From: Flavobacteriales bacterium TMED191 | GTDB taxonomy: Bacteria; Bacteroidota; Bacteroidia; Flavobacteriales; TMED113 | Direction of reading: 5' to 3' | NCBI GenBank assembly: GCA_002171975.2 | Contig: NHIO02000051.1 | Span: forward strand, 14,408 to 76,817 | Length of the DNA: 62,410 nt | Shown: positions 46,040-53,825 of the stretch, piece by piece | Layout: the number at the start of each line of letters is the position of its first letter | How positions within the stretch are numbered: position 1 is the stretch's first letter | Notes under the pieces: generated by a model | Database searches by the model: none | Told to the model about the DNA's origin: nothing | What the model saw: only the letters and a program-made list of their open reading frames with translations | Made by a program: the position numbers and the translations under genes

Positions 46040-48691
46040 TTAAACTAACTCAACACCAATATACAGTTTAAAATCATTAAATTCAAACAGAAAACTATTT
46101 TTTGGGTCAGAATCTGTGCGTGTTATTGAGTTGGCCAAAAGCTCCTTTGAAACATAAGTTTTATGTGCTTCAACCATTTTTAAAGCAACCTGGTCACCAA
46201 ACAAATAAAGTTTAATTTTATCAGTAACAACAAGCCCCATTTCTTTTCTCAACCCCTGCACCTTATTTACAAACTCTCTTGAGTAACCTTCTGAAATAAG
46301 ATCTTCAGAGAGTTGTGTGTTTAATGTAACTAAAAGACCATCAGACTGAGCCGTAAGATACCCGGGCATATTTTCTACACGAACCAAAAGGTCCTCTTCT
46401 TCAAGCTTTAATACATTACCATTGATATTTATATCTATTTGTTTATTGTCCTCATAAAAACCAACATCAAAATCTGACAAAGCATTAACAGCCACCACAA
46501 TATCCTTAATTAAATTGCCGTGTTTTTTTCCCAACACAGGAAAGTTTACCACAAGCTTACGTTTCACCATTTTGTTTGAATTTTCTGCAAACAAAACCCT
46601 TTTAACGTTTATTTCAGATTTTATAATATCATGTAATAGATTTTTATCAGAGCTTTTCCCACTTAAACAAATAGTGATTGAATAAAGAGGTTGTCTAACT
46701 CTAATTTTTTGTTTTTTTCGAAGAGAAAGCGCCAACGAACAAACCTCTTTTGTGAGGCTCATAGAAGACAAAAGCTCTTTGTTAATTTGTTTAGATAAAT
46801 TTTGTGGAAAACTTGCTAAATGAATAGACGTGTGACACTCTTTGTTAGTGTTGAGGTTTAGGTCGCGGTACAATTGGTCCATAAAAAAGGGGGCAATAGG
46901 TGAAGAGAGTTTAGCAACAACCACCAAACAATCATACAGTGTTTGATATGCAGAAATTTTAGTTTGATCATATTCACCTTTCCAAAAGCGCCTTCTACAA
47001 AGTCTTACATACCAATTGCTCAACTTATCAACAACAAAAGACTGAATTTCTCTTCCAGCAAGTGTGGGTTCAAATTCATTATAAAAACCCTCCACAACAG
47101 CTATAAGTTGATCTGCTTCCCCTACAATCCACTGATCTAACAACGGTCGTTCATGTATTGGAACACTAGTCTCTGCATATTTAAAATCATCAATATTAGC
47201 ATATAAAGAAAAAAATGAATAAATATTATGCAGAGTACTAAAAAAACGCTGTTTAACCTCAACAACCCCACCAATATCAAACTTTAAATTGTCCCATGGT
47301 TGAGAATTTGTTATCATATACCACCTAATTGCATCAGCACCGTGTTTAGCCATTTCTTTGAAAGGGTCAATAGAGTTTCCAAGTCGTTTAGACATTTTTT
47401 GGCCATTTTTGTCTAAAACTAATCCATTTGAAATAACATTTTTATATGCAACTTCACCGAAACACATAACGGCAATGGCATGCAATGTATAAAACCACCC
47501 TCGTGTTTGATCAACGCCCTCAGCAATGAAGTTTGCGGGAAAAAACTCTTTTGAGTCAATCAAGTTTTTGTTTTCAAATGGGTAGTGCCACTGGGCAAAT
47601 GGCATGGCACCCGAGTCGAACCAAACATCAATTACATCATTTTCTCTATACAGGGGGGTTCCTTCGGGGTCGCATAAAACAATCTTGTCAACCATGTTTT
47701 TGTGTAAATCAAATAAGTTGTAGTTTTCACTGCTCATGTTTTTTGGGTCAAAATTTTCTAACGGGTTAGTTTTCATGTGTCCCATTTTTACTGAGAATGC
47801 ACACAATTCCTTAAGCTCCCCAACAGAACCAACACAAACTACATGATTAGAGTCTTTGCTTTTCCAAATGGGCAATGGAATACCCCAAAATCGTGATCTA
47901 GAAAGATTCCAGTCATTAATATTTTCAAGCCAATTTTGAAAACGTCCCTCTCCAGTGCTTTTCGGTTTCCAGTTAATTGTTTTGTTTTTTTCAATCATTA
48001 AATCCTTGTATTTTGTTGATTGAATAAACCAAGAGTCTAAAGGGTAGTATAGTATGGGCTTATCGGTTCTCCAACAGTGAGGATAACTATGCTCATATTT
48101 TGATGAACCAAAAGCTCTCCCCATTCCCTTAAGTTTCACAACAATATCCACATCAACAGACTCTTCTTCATCATTATCACCAAAAGCTGGTTTTATTGGG
48201 CGACCTGAAAACTCACCTAAACCATCAATGAAAAAACCATTTAAATCAACAATTGGAACCGCCTGACCCTCAGAGTTTGGAACCAACATAGCTGGTAACT
48301 TTTCTTTTTTTGAAACCAAAAAGTCGTCAGCACCAAATGTTGGAGCCAAATGGACAATACCAGTTCCGTCACTTGTGGTTACAAAATCTGCGCTTACCAC
48401 GCGAAATGCACCATCAGGGTTGTCCGAGGGTTGAACATAATCAAAAAGCTGTTCATATCTTAAATCAACTAAATCAGACCCCAAACACAACTTAACCACA
48501 CGATAATTGATGGTGTTTTTCTTGTCAAAAATGGATAAAATTAAATCCTCTGCACATATAACAAAACACTCTTTTTTTGTATATGGGTTTATAGTTTCAA
48601 TAATAGCGTATGATATTTTTTTACCCACAGCAAGACCAGTGTTTGCAAACAAAGTCCAAGGAGTAGTGGTCCAGGCCATAAAAAAAAACAT
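46040..48691 (-). CDS. ileS: Isoleucyl-tRNA synthetase, C-terminal part after a frameshift
   Basis: 883 codons in the second of two frames that together make one IleRS of about 1,120 residues. The part begins at AWTTTPWTLFANTGLAVG, which in intact proteins continues without a break from the preceding segment, and includes the editing domain, WFDSGAMPFAQWHYP, the KMSKR motif (NGQKMSKRLGNS) and the anticodon-binding domain. The MFFF start is only the homopolymer read in this frame, not a real beginning. If T9 (minus strand, 48688-48680) were T8, the two frames would join as ...TDVFFMAWTTTPW..., giving a normal protein. Since ileS is essential, either the base is a sequencing error or the run is corrected by slippage. 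Confidence 0.85.
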   Translation of the reverse strand: MFFFMAWTTTPWTLFANTGLAVGKKISYAIIETINPYTKKECFVICAEDLILSIFDKKNTINYRVVKLCLGSDLVDLRYEQLFDYVQPSDNPDGAFRVVSADFVTTSDGTGIVHLAPTFGADDFLVSKKEKLPAMLVPNSEGQAVPIVDLNGFFIDGLGEFSGRPIKPAFGDNDEEESVDVDIVVKLKGMGRAFGSSKYEHSYPHCWRTDKPILYYPLDSWFIQSTKYKDLMIEKNKTINWKPKSTGEGRFQNWLENINDWNLSRSRFWGIPLPIWKSKDSNHVVCVGSVGELKELCAFSVKMGHMKTNPLENFDPKNMSSENYNLFDLHKNMVDKIVLCDPEGTPLYRENDVIDVWFDSGAMPFAQWHYPFENKNLIDSKEFFPANFIAEGVDQTRGWFYTLHAIAVMCFGEVAYKNVISNGLVLDKNGQKMSKRLGNSIDPFKEMAKHGADAIRWYMITNSQPWDNLKFDIGGVVEVKQRFFSTLHNIYSFFSLYANIDDFKYAETSVPIHERPLLDQWIVGEADQLIAVVEGFYNEFEPTLAGREIQSFVVDKLSNWYVRLCRRRFWKGEYDQTKISAYQTLYDCLVVVAKLSSPIAPFFMDQLYRDLNLNTNKECHTSIHLASFPQNLSKQINKELLSSMSLTKEVCSLALSLRKKQKIRVRQPLYSITICLSGKSSDKNLLHDIIKSEINVKRVLFAENSNKMVKRKLVVNFPVLGKKHGNLIKDIVVAVNALSDFDVGFYEDNKQIDININGNVLKLEEEDLLVRVENMPGYLTAQSDGLLVTLNTQLSEDLISEGYSREFVNKVQGLRKEMGLVVTDKIKLYLFGDQVALKMVEAHKTYVSKELLANSITRTDSDPKNSFLFEFNDFKLYIGVELV

Positions 48692-49364
48692 CGGTTTCGG
48701 TTTGTATTATTTTAGAATGATTAAGCACCTTAAATAATGCTACAACACTCAGGTCCTTTACAACTCTATAACAACCCGGTTGATTAAGTTCGTGAGAACT
48801 TAATCCTGTACCTGCTGCAGGAGAATAGGGTTGTATTGTGTAGCCTTTGTAAATAAGTTTTTTATCAAAAAGTTTTTTTAATAAAAACCACACAGTTTCG
48901 ATATATTTATTTTCATAAGTTATATACGGAGATTCTACATCTACCCAATAACCCATAAGTTTTGTTAACCTGTTCCACTCTTTGGTGTATTTCATAACTG
49001 TTGTTTTACAAGCCAAATTGTAATCAGAAATAGAAATACTTTTTCCAATATCATCCTTTTTAATTCCAAGCTCTTTTTCAACACTTAATTCAACAGGCAG
49101 CCCGTGGGTGTCCCATCCAGCACGCCGTTCTACCCTAAAACCACTAAGCGTTTTATATCTACAAAAAATATCTTTTATTAATCTAGCCATTAAGTGGTGG
49201 ATGCCGGGCAGACCATTTGCTGAGGGCGGACCCTCATAAAAAACAAACATATTATCTCTAGGTCTTTGATTGACACTTTTTTCAAAAACTCCATTTTTTT
49301 CCCACAGTTCATTTATGGTGGAACAAATTTGTGATAAATCTAAATTTTTATGCTCTGGAAACAT
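48621..49364 (-). CDS. ileS: Isoleucyl-tRNA synthetase, N-terminal part before a frameshift
   Basis: 247 codons. The N-terminus carries FYEGPPSANGLPGIHH, the class I HIGH-type motif, and RRAGWDTHGLPVELSVEKELG, exactly as in Bacteroidota IleRS. About 25 residues after the homopolymer are out of frame (YGLDHYSLDFVCKHWSCCG) and unrelated to the family, and end at a stop. The true gene should run 49364-46040. It starts 2 bases after the RidA gene, so it may be read from the kynurenine-cluster transcript as well as any local promoter, which I did not find. Confidence 0.85.
   Translation of the reverse strand: MFPEHKNLDLSQICSTINELWEKNGVFEKSVNQRPRDNMFVFYEGPPSANGLPGIHHLMARLIKDIFCRYKTLSGFRVERRAGWDTHGLPVELSVEKELGIKKDDIGKSISISDYNLACKTTVMKYTKEWNRLTKLMGYWVDVESPYITYENKYIETVWFLLKKLFDKKLIYKGYTIQPYSPAAGTGLSSHELNQPGCYRVVKDLSVVALFKVLNHSKIIQTETDVFFYGLDHYSLDFVCKHWSCCG
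48680..48688 (-). other. Nine-base homopolymer where ileS changes frame
   Basis: A9 on the plus strand (U9 in the ileS mRNA) between GATG and ATGGCC. One base fewer restores a continuous IleRS frame. Runs of 9-10 A or T are known to allow polymerase slippage in AT-rich bacterial genomes, and are also common places for consensus errors. An equal A9 inside the M28 peptidase gene (32493-32501) is in frame. Confidence 0.85.
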
Positions 49365-49366
49365 TG

Positions 49367-49792
49367 TTAGGTTTGTTTTTTTAGGTAAGCAATCACTTTT
49401 AATTCAATAGCAATCGGAGTTGGTAAAGAAATAACTTCGACAGTTGTTCTAGTTGGAAAGGGTCCACTAAAATACTCCTTGTAAATATTGTTAAAAGTTT
49501 TAAAATCATCTTTCATGTTTGTTAAAAAAACAGTTACATCAACAATATCATTCCAATCAGCCCCAGAGTCTTTAAGCACTAGTTTAACATTTTCAAAAAC
49601 AGCAACACACTGCTCATAGATATTATAATTAACAATTTCCCCGTCACTATTAAGATTTACACCAGGAATGGATTTTTGATTGCGCTTTCTAGGACCAACA
49701 CCAGACAAAAAAAGAAAATCACCTACTTTTTTTGAATGAGGATAGTGCCCCACAGGTTTTGGCGCACTATTAGAATTAAAATGATTTTTCAT
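49367..49792 (-). CDS. RidA-family protein, probable 2-aminomuconate deaminase
   Basis: 141 residues with the YjgF/RidA fold: FLSGVGPR, QCVAVFENVKLVLKDSGADWNDIVDVTVFLTNM, FPTRTTVEV with the arginine that binds carboxylates, and IAIELKVIAYL with the glutamate. General RidA proteins hydrolyse reactive enamines. Position directly after a 2-aminomuconate semialdehyde dehydrogenase gene and near the HAO and ACMSD genes supports a 2-aminomuconate deaminase role in tryptophan/kynurenine breakdown. The catalytic assignment is from context. Confidence 0.78.
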   Translation of the reverse strand: MKNHFNSNSAPKPVGHYPHSKKVGDFLFLSGVGPRKRNQKSIPGVNLNSDGEIVNYNIYEQCVAVFENVKLVLKDSGADWNDIVDVTVFLTNMKDDFKTFNNIYKEYFSGPFPTRTTVEVISLPTPIAIELKVIAYLKKQT

Positions 49793-49818
49793 ACCAAAAT
49801 ATTATCAGGTTAAATATA

Positions 49819-51273
49819 TTATATATTATTGTTGTTTTCAATCTTAAGACACACATTTTTCGTCTCTGTAAAAAAGTTCAAAGAATGGTAGCCCCCCTCT
49901 CTGCCTAAACCAGAGTGAAGCATTCCACCAAAGGGAATTCTTAAATCACGCATTAACCATGTGTTGATCCAAACAAGCCCCGAGTTAATTTGGGCCGCCA
50001 AACGATGTCCCCGTGAAATGTTACTTGTAAACACGGATGCTGCTAATCCATATTTAGTATGGTTGCACATTTTTATAACTTCTTTTTCAGATTTGAAGGG
50101 GATTATTGTTACCACTGGTCCAAAAACCTCCTCCGTATTAATGGGGTCTGTGTATTTGGTGTTTTCAAGGATTGTAGGTAACATATAATATCCACCCGAC
50201 AACTTTCCATTTAAAGAAATACTTTTTCCACCACTAATAACTTTTGCGCCCGCTTTTTTAGCAGAATTAATTTTTTTAATAATTTTTTCTAAGTGTTGTT
50301 TTGACACAATTGCACCTAAATCAGTTGTTTCTTTTAAGGGGTCTCCTACAATCAATGATTTTGTTTTTGTAAAAAATGCATTTAAGAACTTTTTATAAAT
50401 TTTTTGTTCCACAAATATTCTAGATCCACATAAACAAATTTGTCCTTGATTTAAAAAAGCCGACCTTACAGCTGTTTTTACCGAAAGGTCAAAGTCACAG
50501 TCTGCAAAAATCACCGTTGGGTTTTTGCCTCCAAGTTCAAGAGAACACTTTTTAAAATTTACAGCCGCATGTGATGCAATAAGTTTCCCAGTTTCTGTAC
50601 CACCAGTAAATGAAATTACATCAGACATTTTGACAATTTCGTGTCCTGCAGAATCACCGTAACCATGGACAATATTTATAACACCCTTGGGAAATCCAAT
50701 TTGTTTACAAATTTTACTTAGCAAAAATGCGGTGTAAGGAGTTACTTCAGAGGGCTTGGCTACAACTGTGTTGCCAGCAGCTAGTGCAGGAGCAATTTTC
50801 CATGTGAGTAAATAAAGTGGGAGGTTCCAAGGAGAAATACAACCAGCAACACCTATGGGGGGTTTTAGTGTGTAATTGAGGGCATTACCATCCATGTCAT
50901 GTGATTTAGAGTCAAAATGCAATATAGCTGTAGCAAAAAATCTAATATTTGTTGAACAACGAGGAATGTCCATTTTTTTTGCCAGCCAAAGAGGTTTGCC
51001 GTTGTCTCGACTTTCAGCTTTGGCTAAATCTTCGGCATTTGCGTCGATTGCATCAGCAAGTTTCATCATCCAGTCATAACGGTGTTGTTTTGTTGAACTG
51101 CCCCACAAACCGAAAGCTTTTTTTGCCGCCTTAAAAGCAGAGTCAACATCTTTTTTATTGCTGTTAGGAGTTAAAGAGTATATGTGCCCATTAGCAGGAC
51201 TAAAATTGTTAATATATTGTCCATCAATAGGTTTAGCAAGTACACCATTAATATAATTTGCTAGTTTTTTCAT
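49819..51273 (-). CDS. 2-aminomuconate 6-semialdehyde dehydrogenase (ALDH8-like)
   Basis: 484 residues of the ALDH superfamily, with the general base in CSLELGGKNP and the nucleophile in NQGQICLCGSR (first cysteine). The CLCGSR form is typical of the ALDH8A1 and hydroxymuconic/aminomuconic semialdehyde dehydrogenase branch. It would oxidise 2-aminomuconate 6-semialdehyde, the product of ACMSD, to 2-aminomuconate with NAD. It lies between an SDR gene (22 bases upstream) and the RidA gene (26 bases downstream), with the HAO and ACMSD genes divergent nearby. Confidence 0.86.
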   Translation of the reverse strand: MKKLANYINGVLAKPIDGQYINNFSPANGHIYSLTPNSNKKDVDSAFKAAKKAFGLWGSSTKQHRYDWMMKLADAIDANAEDLAKAESRDNGKPLWLAKKMDIPRCSTNIRFFATAILHFDSKSHDMDGNALNYTLKPPIGVAGCISPWNLPLYLLTWKIAPALAAGNTVVAKPSEVTPYTAFLLSKICKQIGFPKGVINIVHGYGDSAGHEIVKMSDVISFTGGTETGKLIASHAAVNFKKCSLELGGKNPTVIFADCDFDLSVKTAVRSAFLNQGQICLCGSRIFVEQKIYKKFLNAFFTKTKSLIVGDPLKETTDLGAIVSKQHLEKIIKKINSAKKAGAKVISGGKSISLNGKLSGGYYMLPTILENTKYTDPINTEEVFGPVVTIIPFKSEKEVIKMCNHTKYGLAASVFTSNISRGHRLAAQINSGLVWINTWLMRDLRIPFGGMLHSGLGREGGYHSLNFFTETKNVCLKIENNNNI

Positions 51274-51295
51274 ACTTTATTCATTTCTGGGGGAT

Positions 51296-52081
51296 TTATA
51301 GGGATTTTGTTCGTCCACCATCAACAGGAAGGTTGATACCATTAATGTAGCTAGCTTGTTTAGAACATAAAAAAGTCACGGCATAAGCAATCTCTTTGGG
51401 CTTAGCAAAACGCCCAACAGGAATACTGTTTTTCATTTTTTCGCTCACCTCCTTAGAGGATAAGCTATGTTTGGTTGCACTATTTTTTATTATGCTGGAA
51501 AGTCTTTCTGTTTCGGTTGCTCCCGGAAGAATATTATTAACAGTAATACCAAAGGGTCCAAGTTCAGAGGCCATTGTTTTACTCCAATTTCCCATTGCAC
51601 CTCTAATAGTGTTCGATACCCCAAGTCCACTTATTGGCTGTTTAACAGAAGTAGATATAATGTTAATTATTCTCCCAAATCCATTTTTTTTCATTTCAGG
51701 CACCGCAACTTGAGCGACAGTTTGTGCAGATAAAACATGTTGAAAAAAAGCAGACTTATATTCTTCTAATTCAGCCATATGAGCCATACCGCTCGGTGGC
51801 CCACCAGTATTATTAATTATGATGTCAGCAACACGCATATTATGGTGGCTTTTAATGGATTTTAAAAGAGCACCAGAATTTGACATATCAACACTTAGCA
51901 CATCATGTGTTTGATTGTTATTTGTACAAAGAGATTTTTTTGTTTGGTTTAATAATTGGGAGCTTCGAGCAATTAATAAAATATTAGCACCAGCACTTGC
52001 AAGCTCAATCGCAATGGCTTTTCCAATACCACGAGATGCACCAAACACCCAGGCAGTTTTATTTATTAGATTTATTTCCAT
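51296..52081 (-). CDS. Short-chain dehydrogenase/reductase family protein lacking YxxxK
   Basis: 261 residues with the Rossmann NAD(P) motif GASRGIGKAIA, a NNTGG motif and the IISTSV strand. The usual Tyr-xxx-Lys pair is missing: the matching segment reads LGVSNTIRGAMGN, with Val and Ile where Tyr and Lys stand. This NTxR-type variant forms a separate SDR branch whose activity is not clear to me. Genes of this type are often seen in Bacteroidota kynurenine clusters. First gene of the minus-strand group that continues through RidA to ileS. Confidence 0.82.
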   Translation of the reverse strand: MEINLINKTAWVFGASRGIGKAIAIELASAGANILLIARSSQLLNQTKKSLCTNNNQTHDVLSVDMSNSGALLKSIKSHHNMRVADIIINNTGGPPSGMAHMAELEEYKSAFFQHVLSAQTVAQVAVPEMKKNGFGRIINIISTSVKQPISGLGVSNTIRGAMGNWSKTMASELGPFGITVNNILPGATETERLSSIIKNSATKHSLSSKEVSEKMKNSIPVGRFAKPKEIAYAVTFLCSKQASYINGINLPVDGGRTKSL

Positions 52082-52088
52082 ATTATCT

Positions 52089-52096
52089 CAAATATA
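52089..52096 (-). promoter_or_regulatory. Candidate -7 box of the SDR-ALDH-RidA group
   Basis: TATATTTG on the minus strand (52096-52089), a perfect TAnnTTTG. It ends only 7 bases before the start codon at 52081, so transcription would begin at or next to the ATG and give a leaderless mRNA. No well-placed TTG was found upstream at the usual distance, which lowers confidence. Confidence 0.38.
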
Positions 52097-52157
52097 ACTA
52101 ATTTACAAGTATGTTATAATTAAAGCGCATGTAAAGCCCAAACTAATTAATATTTCT

Positions 52158-52688
52158 ATGAAAAATATAACCCCCCCATTTAATTTAAACCAGTGGATTT
52201 CCGAAAATCGTCACCTTTTAAAACCACCAGTTGGCAACAAAAACCTATACGTTGATGCGGGTGACTTTATTGTTATGGTTGTGGCGGGTCCAAATGCAAG
52301 AAAAGATTACCACTACAACGAAACGGAGGAACTTTTTTATCAAATAGAGGGTAACATTATTGTAAAAACACAGCAAAATAATAAAATGATTGAAGTTGAG
52401 ATTAAAGAAGGGGAAATGTTTTTATTGCCAGCACGAATACCACACTCACCTATTAGACCTGAAGGATCAATAGGATTGGTTATTGAAAGAAAAAGAAAAA
52501 AAGAAGATAAAGATGGTTTAATGTGGTTTTCAGAAACGGCAAATCAACTTTTATATGAAGAGTATTTTCATTTAACAAATATCGAAAAAGATTTTTTACC
52601 CGTTTTTAAAAAGTTTTATTCTAATAAAAAATTAAGAACGTGCCCCAAGACGGGGGAGATTATGGATGCAGATCCGAGATATATATAA
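52158..52688 (+). CDS. 3-hydroxyanthranilate 3,4-dioxygenase
   Basis: 176 residues, cupin fold. Fe(II) ligands H52, E58 and H96 and substrate residues R48, R100 and E110 match the Cupriavidus enzyme positions almost one for one. It opens 3-hydroxyanthranilate to 2-amino-3-carboxymuconate semialdehyde. Other bacterial forms carry a C-terminal rubredoxin-like site with two CxxC motifs; here the first pair reads FSETA and the second keeps only one cysteine (TCPKTG), so the second iron should be absent. It is 65 bases before the ACMSD gene and divergent from the SDR gene. Confidence 0.93.
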   Translation: MKNITPPFNLNQWISENRHLLKPPVGNKNLYVDAGDFIVMVVAGPNARKDYHYNETEELFYQIEGNIIVKTQQNNKMIEVEIKEGEMFLLPARIPHSPIRPEGSIGLVIERKRKKEDKDGLMWFSETANQLLYEEYFHLTNIEKDFLPVFKKFYSNKKLRTCPKTGEIMDADPRYI

Positions 52689-52753
52689 ATCAGTAATTTG
52701 AAAAAGAAACCGACTATAGAAAACAATTAGATTAAATATAATAAAACTTAATC

Positions 52754-53794
52754 ATGCGAATAAACGGACACGGACACATACTTCCAGAACCTTTTCAGAT
52801 TCCCACATTTATGAAAAAAAAGAAACTTTTTTGGATTGATGAACAAAAAAAATATATGATGCAAGGAAATTGGTCAAGGCCCATTGAGGGGTTAGGGGGT
52901 TTTGTTAAAGACAAAATAGACTGGATGCGTCAACATCGAATAGACCACGGTGTTATGTTGTGTCTTTCACAGTTGTATTGCAACGGTTGGAGTGAAAGAG
53001 ATTGTTTAGACGCAATTCGTTTCCAGAATGATTTTAATGCCTCTATTCAAAAAGACTACCCAAAACTATTTACTTGCGGTTTTGTTGTTCAGCCTCTATA
53101 TATTGAGCAGGCTCTTAGAGAGATTGAAAGATGTGTGACAGAATTAGGTTTAAAGCTACTTTGTTTGCCCACACACTTTTTAAACTCAAAAGGAGATTGG
53201 GTGTCTACTGCAGAATCACATGTTGAACCGATATTTGAGTTGGCTAACCAGTATGGTTTGGCTGTTCAAATACACCCCTACGATGGCGAAAAAATGATTG
53301 CTTTACAAAATCAATATTGGAGATTTCATTTAATTTGGATGATGGCACAGTGTGCCGATACGCTACATGTTTATACACTCAGAGGCCTACCCGACAAATA
53401 CCCAAAAATAAGAACTAGTTTTGCCCACGGTGGCATGCTTGGAATAGCTAATTATGGAAGAAGAATTCAGGGTTTTGATGGCCGCCCCGATCTTTTTAAA
53501 GGTCTCCAAGACCCCCGAAAAACACTAGGTCATAAAAACATATATTTTGACTCATTAGTGCACGACTCTTATACTTTAGATCTTCTAAAAAAACGTGTTG
53601 GGTCAAATCAAATAATAATGGGCCTCGATGACCCCTTTCCCTTGGGTGAGGTTGAGGGGGTGGGGAGTACATATCCTGGAAGAGTTATTGATTATGCAGA
53701 AGAAATGGGTTTTATATCCGAACAAGAGAAAAAAGATATATGTTTTAAAAATATTTTAGATTGGTTAGGTATAAAAAAAGAGGATTTTTGTTAA
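52754..53794 (+). CDS. 2-amino-3-carboxymuconate 6-semialdehyde decarboxylase (ACMSD)
   Basis: 346 residues, amidohydrolase-type TIM barrel. Metal ligands: H6 and H8 in the HGH motif at the N-terminus, the histidine in VQIHPYD, and the aspartate in MGLDDPFP. FAHGGMLG carries the active-site histidine. It removes CO2 from the product of the preceding dioxygenase, sending carbon away from quinolinate/NAD and toward catabolism. The gene order HAO-ACMSD, with the dehydrogenase and RidA genes opposite, makes the assignment strong. Confidence 0.93.
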   Translation: MRINGHGHILPEPFQIPTFMKKKKLFWIDEQKKYMMQGNWSRPIEGLGGFVKDKIDWMRQHRIDHGVMLCLSQLYCNGWSERDCLDAIRFQNDFNASIQKDYPKLFTCGFVVQPLYIEQALREIERCVTELGLKLLCLPTHFLNSKGDWVSTAESHVEPIFELANQYGLAVQIHPYDGEKMIALQNQYWRFHLIWMMAQCADTLHVYTLRGLPDKYPKIRTSFAHGGMLGIANYGRRIQGFDGRPDLFKGLQDPRKTLGHKNIYFDSLVHDSYTLDLLKKRVGSNQIIMGLDDPFPLGEVEGVGSTYPGRVIDYAEEMGFISEQEKKDICFKNILDWLGIKKEDFC

Positions 53795-53825
53795 AAAACA
53801 AAACTTTTGTAATACATTTAAAAAC

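Noticed and set aside
46040-49364. Two separate synthetase-like genes in place of ileS
   Set aside because: Together they make one complete IleRS with no duplicated or missing part, and the C-terminal frame has no proper N-terminus, so a frameshift in one gene is the better reading.
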